Shown here piece by piece: positions 50,298 to 57,486 of a DNA stretch of 64,000 nucleotides. Numbering within the stretch: the first letter of the stretch is position 1; each line of letters opens with the position of its first letter. Position numbers and translations under genes: made by a program. The notes under the pieces were generated by a model. The model was not told the origin of the DNA. It ran no database searches and was given only the letters and a program-made list of their open reading frames with translations. Source of the DNA: Pseudomonas brassicacearum subsp. brassicacearum (GTDB taxonomy: Bacteria; Pseudomonadota; Gammaproteobacteria; Pseudomonadales; Pseudomonadaceae); the NCBI RefSeq assembly GCF_008801605.1, contig NZ_VZPJ01000002.1:1-64000 (forward strand). The letters run 5' to 3'.

Positions 50298-51302
50298 ATG
50301 AATGGCTCGACCTACCCTGCCGCCCAGCACGTCATGGTGCTCTACACCGGCGGCACCATCGGCATGCAGGCCAGCGCCCACGGCCTGGCTCCGGCATCCG
50401 GTTTCGAAGCGCGTATGCGTGATTACCTGCACAGCCAACCCGAACTCGTCGTCCCGCAATGGCGCTTCCGGGAAATGTCGCCGCTGATCGACAGCGCCAA
50501 CATGACCCCGGCCTACTGGCAGCAACTGCGCGAAGCGGTGGTCGATGCCGTGGATGTGCAGGGCTGCGACAGCGTACTGATCCTGCACGGCACCGACACC
50601 CTGGCCTACAGCGCTGCAGCGATGAGCTTCCAGCTGCTGGGGCTGCATGCGCGGGTCTGCTTCACCGGCTCGATGCTGCCCGCCGGCGTGACCGACAGCG
50701 ACGCCTGGGAAAACCTCAGCGGCGCGCTGGTCGCTCTTGGCCAGGGCCTGGCGCCGGGCGTGCACCTGTACTTCCACGGTGAGCTGCTGGCGCCAACCCG
50801 TTGCGCGAAAGTGCGCAGCTTTGGTCGTCACCCGTTCAAGCGCCTGGAACGCCAGGGCGGCGGCGTCAAAGCCTCCTCGCTGCCGGCGCAGTTGAATTAC
50901 AACCAGCCCAAGCAACTGGCAAACATCGCAGTGTTGCCGCTGTTTCCCGGCATCAGCGCGCAGGTCCTCGATGGCCTGCTGGGCAGCGGTGTCCAGGGCC
51001 TGGTGCTGGAATGCTACGGCAGCGGCACCGGGCCGAGCGACAACCCGGCCTTCCTCGCCAGCCTGGAGCGGGCGCGGGACAGCGGCGTGGTCGTCGTGGC
51101 GGTGACCCAATGCCATGAAGGTGGCGTCGAGCTGGACGTGTATGAAGCTGGCAGCCGCTTGCGTGGCGTTGGCGTGCTGTCCGGCGGCGGCATGACCCGC
51201 GAAGCCGCGTTCGGCAAGTTGCAGGCCTTGATTGGCGCCGGGCTGCCAGTGGAAGAGGTTCGGCGGCTGGTAGAGCTGGACCTGTGTGGCGAGCTGAGCT
51301 GA
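50298..51302 (+). CDS. ansA: L-asparaginase, cytosolic (type I-like)
   Basis: 334 residues without a signal peptide. The two catalytic threonine motifs are VLYTGGTIGMQ (Thr17/Thr20 region) and ILHGTDTLAYSA (Thr99-Asp100); CFTGSMLPAGV is also conserved. It hydrolyses asparagine to aspartate and ammonia. The absence of an export signal favours the cytosolic type. Confidence 0.9.
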   Translation: MNGSTYPAAQHVMVLYTGGTIGMQASAHGLAPASGFEARMRDYLHSQPELVVPQWRFREMSPLIDSANMTPAYWQQLREAVVDAVDVQGCDSVLILHGTDTLAYSAAAMSFQLLGLHARVCFTGSMLPAGVTDSDAWENLSGALVALGQGLAPGVHLYFHGELLAPTRCAKVRSFGRHPFKRLERQGGGVKASSLPAQLNYNQPKQLANIAVLPLFPGISAQVLDGLLGSGVQGLVLECYGSGTGPSDNPAFLASLERARDSGVVVVAVTQCHEGGVELDVYEAGSRLRGVGVLSGGGMTREAAFGKLQALIGAGLPVEEVRRLVELDLCGELS

Positions 51303-51338
51303 GCTTAGACGCTGCAAAACCTGTGGGAGGGGACACTT

Positions 51339-51428
51339 GTGGGAGCAAAGCTTGCTCGCGATGCAGGCGACACAGATCAACTGTAAGGTCGCGTCATCGT
51401 TCTTCGCGAGCAAGCTTTGCTCCCACAG
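51339..51428. repeat. REPIN between ansA and the AraC gene
   Basis: GTGGGAGCAAAGCTTGCTCG and its complement, GTGGG ends outward, flanked on each side by a further broken GTGGGAG piece (near 51323 and 51432). Confidence 0.83.
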
Positions 51429-51489
51429 GTCTACTCCCACATTAGAGGTTGTGTTGAACCTTCGATTTTCATCCGGCATATAACTTGCT

Positions 51490-51520
51490 CCGTTTCCAGC
51501 CTTCCCCAGGCTGGAAACGG
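51490..51520 (+). promoter_or_regulatory. Perfect inverted repeat covering the AraC-gene ribosome binding site
   Basis: CCGTTTCCAGCC, a 7-base loop and GGCTGGAAACGG. The right arm contains the only purine-rich ribosome site (GGAAACGG) and ends two bases before the ATG at 51523. In RNA it would hide the site; in DNA it could be an operator. Confidence 0.6.
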
Positions 51521-51522
51521 AC

Positions 51523-52515
51523 ATGCTTCATTCCCACCTCACCACCCTCAACGCCGTCTCCCTGGTACTGAGCGCCTTCAAGAACCAAGGGCTGTCCAGT
51601 GAGGCATTGCTGGCCGGCAGCGGCATCAGCGCGGCGGACCTGAGCCGGGCCGATACGCGCATCACCACCAACCAGGAGATGCAGGTCTGCGCCAACGCCG
51701 TGGCCCTCAAGCGCGACATCGGCCTGGAGCTGGGCCTGCGCATGCACGTTTCGTCCTACGGCATGCTCGGCTATGCGCTGCTCACCAGTGCCACCTTAGG
51801 TGACGCCTTGCGCCTGGCGCTGCGCTATCCGGCGCTATTGGGAACACTCTTCGAACTGAACCTGGACGATGACGGCCAGCACATCTGGTTCAGCGCCAGC
51901 GATTATCGGGAGAACCCGGCCCTGGCGGTGTTCAATGCCGAGTTCTGCATGGTTTCGCTGAAGGTCATCTGTAACGACCTCCTTGGTCATGCACTACCCT
52001 TGCGTGCGGCACGCTTCGAACATCCGGCGCCCGATTACCAGGCGCGCTACGCCGCGCTCTTCGATTGCCCGGTGCGCTTCGACAGCGTCGATAACGCGTT
52101 CGCCTTCGAGCGCCACTGGCTCGACCAACCCTTGCCCCTGGCCGACCCCATCACCCATCACGCCATGGCCGAACGTTGCCGCCGGCAGAATACCGAGTTC
52201 ACCGGACGCCAGGCCTGGCTGGGGCGGATCCGCCAGTTGCTCGACGCCCAACTGAACGCCGCCCCCGGGCTGGAAGGCCTGGCCGAACAGATGAACTGCT
52301 CGGCGCGCACCCTGCGCCGCCACCTCAAGGACCTGGGCTGCAGCTACCAGGAACTGCTGGACGAACTGCGCTTCGAACGGGCCAAGCAGATGCTCTGCGA
52401 GGACCAATTGCCGATCTATCGAATCGCCGAACGACTGGGCTTCAGCGAAACCGCCAGCTTCCGCCACGCCTTCGTGCGCTGGAGCGGCGTGGCGCCAAGC
52501 CAGTTCAGGGCCTGA
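51523..52515 (+). CDS. AraC-family transcriptional regulator
   Basis: 330 residues. The N-terminal effector domain is of the arabinose_bd_2 / OruR type (residues about 20-205). The C-terminal double helix-turn-helix is GLEGLAEQMNCSARTLRRHL and IYRIAERLGFSETASFRHAF. The target is unknown; adjacent ansA is separated by a REPIN and reads the same way. The 12-bp hairpin before the start is unusual. Confidence 0.9.
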   Translation: MLHSHLTTLNAVSLVLSAFKNQGLSSEALLAGSGISAADLSRADTRITTNQEMQVCANAVALKRDIGLELGLRMHVSSYGMLGYALLTSATLGDALRLALRYPALLGTLFELNLDDDGQHIWFSASDYRENPALAVFNAEFCMVSLKVICNDLLGHALPLRAARFEHPAPDYQARYAALFDCPVRFDSVDNAFAFERHWLDQPLPLADPITHHAMAERCRRQNTEFTGRQAWLGRIRQLLDAQLNAAPGLEGLAEQMNCSARTLRRHLKDLGCSYQELLDELRFERAKQMLCEDQLPIYRIAERLGFSETASFRHAFVRWSGVAPSQFRA

Positions 52516-52521
52516 TTCCCT

Positions 52522-52548
52522 GTGGGAGCAAGGCTTGCCCGCGATGGC
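52522..52548 (+). repeat. REP element, left flank of the RAYT gene
   Basis: GTGGGAGCAAGGCTTGCCCG continuing CGATGGC, direct orientation. Paired with the inverted copy at 53131-53158 around the RAYT gene. Confidence 0.88.
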
Positions 52549-52642
52549 GTCAGCCCAGACACATCCTGCTCCAACATTCCAAGTCGGATCCGCTTCTGCT
52601 GTCCTAGCCTTGAAATAAAGGACAGATCAAGGAGGATCACTT

Positions 52643-53101
52643 GTGACAACACTGCCTCATTCCCAACAGTTGCGTTTCGGACGTTATTCGCAGTCTGGAC
52701 AAGTCTATTTACTGACCGTGAATACGCGCGGCCGCGAGCCGTTTTTTGGCCGCTTCGAGACAGGACGCTTGGTGGTTGACGCCTTCCGAAAGGCTCAGGA
52801 AGAACAATTTGCCCATTCGTTGGCCTGGGTGGTGATGCCAGACCATTTTCACTGGCTGATCGAATTGCAGGGTATAGAACTCTCCAAGCTGATTGCGCGA
52901 ACAAAGTCTCGGACCACGGTTGTCTTCAATCGATTGACGCAGCGGGAAGGATCGCTTTGGCAGGAGGGATTTCATGACCGAGCCATTCGCAAGGAGGAAG
53001 ATCTGCAAACAGTCGCTCGATATGTCGTGGCAAACCCGCTGCGAGCCGGTTTAGTTAAGAAAATTGGGGTCTACCCATTGTGGGACGCGATATGGGTCTG
53101 A
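52643..53101 (+). CDS. REP-associated tyrosine transposase (RAYT)
   Basis: 152 residues from a GTG with GGAGG 7 bases upstream. It belongs to the Y1/IS200-like family: the metal-binding His pair in WVVMPDHFHWLIE (His68, His70), WQEGFHDRAIR, and the catalytic Tyr127 in ARYVVANPLRAGLV. RAYTs are single-copy, domesticated relatives of IS200 transposases that nick and move REP sequences. No IS ends or second copy are seen. REPs of one subtype flank it and a REP-derived array follows immediately. Confidence 0.92.
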   Translation: MTTLPHSQQLRFGRYSQSGQVYLLTVNTRGREPFFGRFETGRLVVDAFRKAQEEQFAHSLAWVVMPDHFHWLIELQGIELSKLIARTKSRTTVVFNRLTQREGSLWQEGFHDRAIRKEEDLQTVARYVVANPLRAGLVKKIGVYPLWDAIWV

Positions 53102-53130
53102 TTCGATTTAAGCTGCGTCCATGATGGCCT

Positions 53131-53158
53131 CATCGCGGGCAAGCCTTGCTCCCACAGG
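53131..53158 (-). repeat. REP element, right flank of the RAYT gene
   Basis: Complement of CTGTGGGAGCAAGGCTTGCC continuing CGCGATG. It forms an inverted pair with 52522-52548, and its last ten bases run straight into the first 45-bp array unit. Confidence 0.88.
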
Positions 53159-53608
53159 TATTCCAAATGCTGCTTTTTGGGGGAGCAAACCTGCTTCCAC
53201 AGGTATTCCAAATGCTGCTTTTGGGGGGAGAAAACCTGCTCCCACAGGCATTCCAAATGCTGCTTTTGGGGGGAGAAAACCTGCTCCCACAGGCATTCCA
53301 AATGCTGCCTTTTGGGGGAGCAAACCTGCTTCCACAGGCATTCCAAATGCTGCCTTTGGGGGGAGCAAACCTGCTTCCACAGGCATTCCAAATGCTGCCT
53401 TTGGGGGGAGCAAACCTGCTTCCACAGGCATTCCAAATGCTGCTTTTGGGGGGAGCAAACCTGCTTCCACAGGCATTCCAAATGCTGCCTTTTGGGGGAG
53501 CAAACCTGCTTCCACAGGCATTCCAGATGCTGCCTTTTGGGGGAGCAAACCTGCTTCCACAGGCATTCCAGATGCTGCTTTTTGGCGGGGCAAGCCTTGC
53601 CCCCATAG
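53159..53608. repeat. Tandem array of ten 45-bp REP-derived units
   Basis: Units start at 53159, 53204, 53249, 53294, 53339, 53384, 53429, 53474, 53519 and 53564, all 45 bp without a single insertion or deletion. Each has a linker (C/T)ATTCCAAATGCTGC and a compact palindrome GGGGGAGCAAACCTGCTTCC followed by ACAGG. Units 5 and 6 are identical, as are 4 and 8; unit 10 is the most diverged and closest to a REP. The palindrome resembles a REPIN collapsed to its outer arms, as at 42847-42880. Long open frames cross the array in all six phases, a consequence of the period, and are not annotated as genes. Confidence 0.92.
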
Positions 53609-53626
53609 CATTCAAGGCGCTGCCCT

Positions 53627-53653
53627 GTGGGAGCAAGGCTTGCCCGCGATGGC
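53627..53653 (+). repeat. REP element closing the array
   Basis: GTGGGAGCAAGGCTTGCCCG continuing CGATGGC, direct orientation, identical in subtype to 52522-52548. The preceding CATTCAAGGCGCTGCC is a diverged version of the array linker, so this is effectively unit 11. Confidence 0.88.
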
Positions 53654-53660
53654 AATATGA

Positions 53661-54311
53661 CTAACCCCGCAAAAACGCCTGATGCAACGCATCCACCGTC
53701 TCGAAGTGATACGCCGGGCCCTCGGCGCTGAGTTCTTCATGGCTGCCAAACCCATACCCCACCGCCGCTGCATCCAGGCCGTTGCTGCGGGCGCCGATCA
53801 GGTCGTGCTTGCGATCGCCGATCATCAGGGTGCTGGTCGGGTCGAGGCCTTCTTCGGCTAGCAGGTGGGCAATCAACTCGACCTTGTTGGTGCGGGTGCC
53901 GTCCAGTTCGCTGCCGTAGATCACCTTGAAGTGCCGGGCGAAGTCGAAGTGGCGGGCGATTTCCCGGGCGAAGACCCAGGGTTTGGACGTGGCGATGTAC
54001 AACTGGCGCCCTTGGCCGCCCAAGGTTTCCAGCAGTGGCATCACGCCGTCGAAGACGCGATTTTCGTATAGGCCGGTGACCTTGAAGCGTTCGCGATAGA
54101 AATTCACCGCCTCCCAGGCCTTCGCTTCATCGAAGTCGTAAAACTGCATGAACGCCTGTAGCAGCGGCGGGCCGATGAAATGCTCGAGGCGGGTCAGGTC
54201 GGGTTCGTCGATGCCCAGCTTGCTCAAGGCGAACTGGATCGAACGGGTGATGCCCTCGCGGGGGTCGGTGAGGGTGCCGTCGAGGTCGAAGAGTACAGTC
54301 TGGTAATGCAT
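53661..54311 (-). CDS. HAD-superfamily hydrolase (phosphoglycolate phosphatase-like)
   Basis: 216 residues. Motif I LFDLDGTLTD (nucleophile and acid Asp), motif II IATSKP, motif III/IV STLMIGDRKHDLIGA. Alpha-helical cap between residues about 15 and 80 (subclass IA). It probably dephosphorylates a small metabolite; the substrate is uncertain. It ends 8 bp from the REP that closes the array. Confidence 0.88.
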   Translation of the reverse strand: MHYQTVLFDLDGTLTDPREGITRSIQFALSKLGIDEPDLTRLEHFIGPPLLQAFMQFYDFDEAKAWEAVNFYRERFKVTGLYENRVFDGVMPLLETLGGQGRQLYIATSKPWVFAREIARHFDFARHFKVIYGSELDGTRTNKVELIAHLLAEEGLDPTSTLMIGDRKHDLIGARSNGLDAAAVGYGFGSHEELSAEGPAYHFETVDALHQAFLRG

Positions 54312-54351
54312 TGCAGTTCCTGGAAGTCATGGGGCTGCTGCGCAGCCCAGC

Positions 54352-54373
54352 GGGAGCAAGCTCCCTCGCCACG
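54352..54373 (+). repeat. REP-like element of a different subtype
   Basis: GGGAGCAAGCTCCCTCGCCAC between the HAD and carbonic anhydrase genes. The palindromic core GGGAGCAAGCTCCC differs from the GTGGGAGC-GCTCGCGA type. Confidence 0.5.
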
Positions 54374-54399
54374 ATGAATAGAGGTGGCAGGCGAACCCG

Positions 54400-54945
54400 T
54401 CAGGGCTGGTCGTAGCCTTCGGCCAGGTGCAGGTCCTTGAGCTTCACGTAGTTCGCCGCGCTGTAGGTGAAGAAGGCGCGCTCCTTGTCCGTCAACGGCC
54501 GGGCCTGTTTCACCGGGCTGCCCACATATAAAAAGCCGCTTTCCAGGCGTTTGCCCGGCGGTACCAGGCTGCCGGCACCGATGATCACATCATCTTCGAC
54601 CACCGCGCCGTCCATGACGATGCTGCCCATGCCGATCAGGACCCGGCTGCCCACGGAGCAGCCATGGAGCATGACCTTGTGGGCGATGGTCACGTCGTCG
54701 CCGATCAGCAACGGGAAGCCCTCGGGATTGAACGGACCGGCGTGGGTGATGTGCAGCACGCAACCATCCTGGACGCTGGTACGCGCACCGATACGGATGC
54801 GGTGCATGTCGCCGCGTATGACCGTCAGCGGCCAGACGGAGCTGTCTTCGCCGATTTCGACGTCGCCGATCACCACCGCGGTGCTGTCGACAAAAGCGCC
54901 ACGGGCTAGCCGCGGGCTGTGGTTCTGGTACGTGCGAAGGGTCAC
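54400..54945 (-). CDS. Gamma-class carbonic anhydrase-like protein
   Basis: 181 residues forming a left-handed beta-helix of hexapeptide repeats (VVIGDVEIGEDSSVWPLTVI, VLIGMGSIVMDGAVVEDDVI). The three zinc His are in VLHITHAG and TIAHKVMLHGCSVG. YrdA/CaiE/PaaY-type. Activity in such proteins is often weak, so it may have another substrate. Confidence 0.88.
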   Translation of the reverse strand: MTLRTYQNHSPRLARGAFVDSTAVVIGDVEIGEDSSVWPLTVIRGDMHRIRIGARTSVQDGCVLHITHAGPFNPEGFPLLIGDDVTIAHKVMLHGCSVGSRVLIGMGSIVMDGAVVEDDVIIGAGSLVPPGKRLESGFLYVGSPVKQARPLTDKERAFFTYSAANYVKLKDLHLAEGYDQP

Positions 54946-55044
54946 GATAGGCTCTCTCTTATCCGGTGATAGGCGCTGCTAGCTGCGGTGAACGTCGATT
55001 GTAATTAAGATGGGCCCATGTTTCTTCCAGCCAAGGTGTCGACC

Positions 55045-57096
55045 GTGAGCGTGAACAACCCTCTTTTGCAGCCCTATGACCTGCCGCCATTCTCGGCGAT
55101 CCGTGCCGAGCACGTGCAACCGGCCATCGAGCAGATCCTGGCTGACAACCGTGCCGCCATCGCCGAGCTCCTCAAGACCCAAGTCCAGCAGCCTACCTGG
55201 GCCGGCCTGGTATTGGCGATGGACGAGCTCAATGATCGCCTGGGCGCCGCCTGGAGCCCGGTCAGTCATTTGAACGCCGTGCGCAACAGCCCTGAACTGC
55301 GCGAAGCCTACGAGGCCTGCCTGCCGGCACTGAGTGCCTACTCCACCGAGCTGGGCCAGAACCGCGAGTTGTTCCAGGCCTTCGAAGCCCTGGCGAGCAG
55401 CCCTGAAGCCGCCGGTTTCGACGTGGCGCAGAAAACCATCCTGGAACACTCCCTGCGTGACTTCCGCCTGTCGGGTATCGACCTGCCACCGGAGCAGCAG
55501 AAGCGTTACGCCGAAGTGCAGAGCAAACTGTCCGAACTGGGCAGCCGCTTCTCCAATCAACTGCTGGACGCGACCCAGGCCTGGACCAAGCACGTCACCG
55601 ACGAGGCCGCCCTCGCCGGCCTGACCGACTCGGCCAAGGCGCAAATGGCCGCGGCCGCCCAGGCCAAGGAGCTGGACGGCTGGCTGATCAACCTGGAATT
55701 CCCCAGCTATTACGCGGTGATGACCTACGCCGAAGACCGCGCCCTGCGTGAAGAAGTCTACGCCGCCTACTGTACCCGCGCCTCCGACCAGGGCCCGAAT
55801 GCCGGCCAGAACGACAACGGCCCGGTGATGGAACAGATCCTCGACCTGCGTCAGGAACTGGCCCAATTGCTCGGTTTCGCCAACTTCGCCGAGTTGAGCC
55901 TGGCGACCAAGATGGCCGAATCCAGCGATCAGGTGCTCAGTTTCCTGCGGGACCTGGCCAAGCGCAGCAAACCGTTCGCTGCCCTGGACCTGGAACAGCT
56001 CAAAGCCTTCGCCGCCGAACAGGGCTGCCCCGACCTGCAAAGCTGGGACAGCGGTTTCTACGGTGAAAAACTGCGCCAGCAGCGTTACAGCGTGGCCCAG
56101 GAAGCCCTGCGTGCGTACTTCCCGATCGACAAGGTACTGGGCGGCCTGTTCGCCATCGTGCAACGCCTCTACGGCATCGAGATCGCCGAACTGAAAGGCT
56201 TCGACACCTGGCACCCGGACGTGCGCCTGTTCGAAATCAAGGAAAACGGCCAGCACGTCGGCCGCTTCTTCTTCGACCTCTACGCCCGCGCCAACAAGCG
56301 TGGCGGGGCCTGGATGGATGGCGCCCGCGACCGTCGTCGCACCTTCGAAGGCGTCCTGCAAAGCCCGGTCGCCAACCTGGTGTGCAACTTCACCCCGGCC
56401 GACAGCGGCAAGCCGGCGCTGCTGACCCACGATGAAGTCACCACCCTGTTCCACGAATTCGGCCATGGCCTGCACCACCTGCTGACCCGCGTCGAACATG
56501 CCGGCGTGTCCGGCATCAACGGCGTGGCCTGGGATGCCGTGGAGCTGCCGAGCCAGTTCATGGAAAACTGGTGCTGGGAGCCTGAAGGCCTGGCGCTGAT
56601 TTCCGGCCACTACGAAACCGGCGAGCCACTGCCCCAGGACCTGCTGGAGAAAATGCTCGCGGCGAAAAACTTCCAGTCCGGCCTGATGATGGTCCGCCAG
56701 TTGGAGTTCTCGCTGTTCGACTTCGAGCTGCACGCCACCCACGGCGATGGCCGCAGCGTGCTGCAAGTGCTCGAAGGCGTGCGCGACGAAGTGTCGGTCA
56801 TGCGTCCCCCAGCCTACAACCGCTTCCCCAACAGCTTCGCCCACATCTTCGCCGGCGGGTATGCGGCGGGCTACTACAGCTACAAATGGGCGGAAGTGTT
56901 GTCGGCCGACGCGTTCTCCAAGTTCGAAGAGGACGGCGTGCTCAACGCCGACACCGGGCGTGCTTTCCGTGAGGCGATCCTGGCCCGTGGCGGCTCGCAG
57001 GAGCCGATGGTGCTGTTCGTCGACTTCCGTGGCCGTGAGCCGTCGATTGACGCACTCTTGCGCCACAGCGGCCTGACCGAGGACGCGGCAGCATGA
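55045..57096 (+). CDS. prlC: Oligopeptidase A
   Basis: 683 residues, M3 metallopeptidase. Zinc site TLFHEFGHGLHHLL (His470, Glu471, His474). It degrades short peptides, including cleaved signal peptides, in the cytosol. The GTG at 55045 has AAGGTG upstream and gives the family length; an ATG at 55018 is possible. The stop overlaps the next gene by four bases (ATGA). A second M3 gene follows at 57487. Confidence 0.95.
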   Translation: MSVNNPLLQPYDLPPFSAIRAEHVQPAIEQILADNRAAIAELLKTQVQQPTWAGLVLAMDELNDRLGAAWSPVSHLNAVRNSPELREAYEACLPALSAYSTELGQNRELFQAFEALASSPEAAGFDVAQKTILEHSLRDFRLSGIDLPPEQQKRYAEVQSKLSELGSRFSNQLLDATQAWTKHVTDEAALAGLTDSAKAQMAAAAQAKELDGWLINLEFPSYYAVMTYAEDRALREEVYAAYCTRASDQGPNAGQNDNGPVMEQILDLRQELAQLLGFANFAELSLATKMAESSDQVLSFLRDLAKRSKPFAALDLEQLKAFAAEQGCPDLQSWDSGFYGEKLRQQRYSVAQEALRAYFPIDKVLGGLFAIVQRLYGIEIAELKGFDTWHPDVRLFEIKENGQHVGRFFFDLYARANKRGGAWMDGARDRRRTFEGVLQSPVANLVCNFTPADSGKPALLTHDEVTTLFHEFGHGLHHLLTRVEHAGVSGINGVAWDAVELPSQFMENWCWEPEGLALISGHYETGEPLPQDLLEKMLAAKNFQSGLMMVRQLEFSLFDFELHATHGDGRSVLQVLEGVRDEVSVMRPPAYNRFPNSFAHIFAGGYAAGYYSYKWAEVLSADAFSKFEEDGVLNADTGRAFREAILARGGSQEPMVLFVDFRGREPSIDALLRHSGLTEDAAA

Positions 57097-57374
57097 GCGA
57101 GGGACCTGTGATTACCAAGCGACGCTTTATCGCCGGGGCGGTCTGCCCGGCCTGCAGCGAGCCGGACAAATTGATGATGTGGAACGAAGACGGCGTACCG
57201 CACCGTGAATGTGTGGCCTGCGGTTATTCCGACACACTCAACGAGCAAGGCCTGTCGGTGCCCAAGGAATTGGGCACCCGGGTCAATACCTCGGCGCTCA
57301 AGGCGCCGGACGCCAAGGTTCAGGCGGTGCAGTTTTTCCCCAACCCCAAGTTGAAGAAAAAACCGACGGAATGA
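57093..57374 (+). CDS. yheV: YheV-family putative zinc ribbon protein
   Basis: 93 residues. AVCPACSEPDKLMMW and ECVACGYSDT are two CxxC pairs of a zinc ribbon. It is conserved immediately after prlC in gamma-proteobacteria and translationally coupled to it by ATGA. Function unknown. Confidence 0.9.
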   Translation: MSEGPVITKRRFIAGAVCPACSEPDKLMMWNEDGVPHRECVACGYSDTLNEQGLSVPKELGTRVNTSALKAPDAKVQAVQFFPNPKLKKKPTE

Positions 57375-57486
57375 TCCGATATCACCTTCCGGGCCCCACG
57401 GCCCGGAAGCGATACATATATACCGCCCGCACCCACACCTTCCTTTGCAGACTGTTCATCACGTCCAGACTGAGAGGAAGGCTGCC

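Noticed and set aside
52522..53158. A complete IS200-type insertion sequence
   Set aside because: The gene is RAYT-type and the flanks are REPs, not IS ends; no second copy or target duplication is visible in the window.
53159..53608. CRISPR array
   Set aside because: Units are contiguous with no unique spacers, and no cas genes are nearby.
53108..53664. Proteins encoded by the long open frames crossing the 45-bp array on both strands
   Set aside because: All six phases are open because the unit is a multiple of three and lacks stops. No frame has a convincing ribosome site or codon bias.
54979..57066. A 695-codon frame opposite prlC
   Set aside because: Antisense shadow of oligopeptidase A with no family match.
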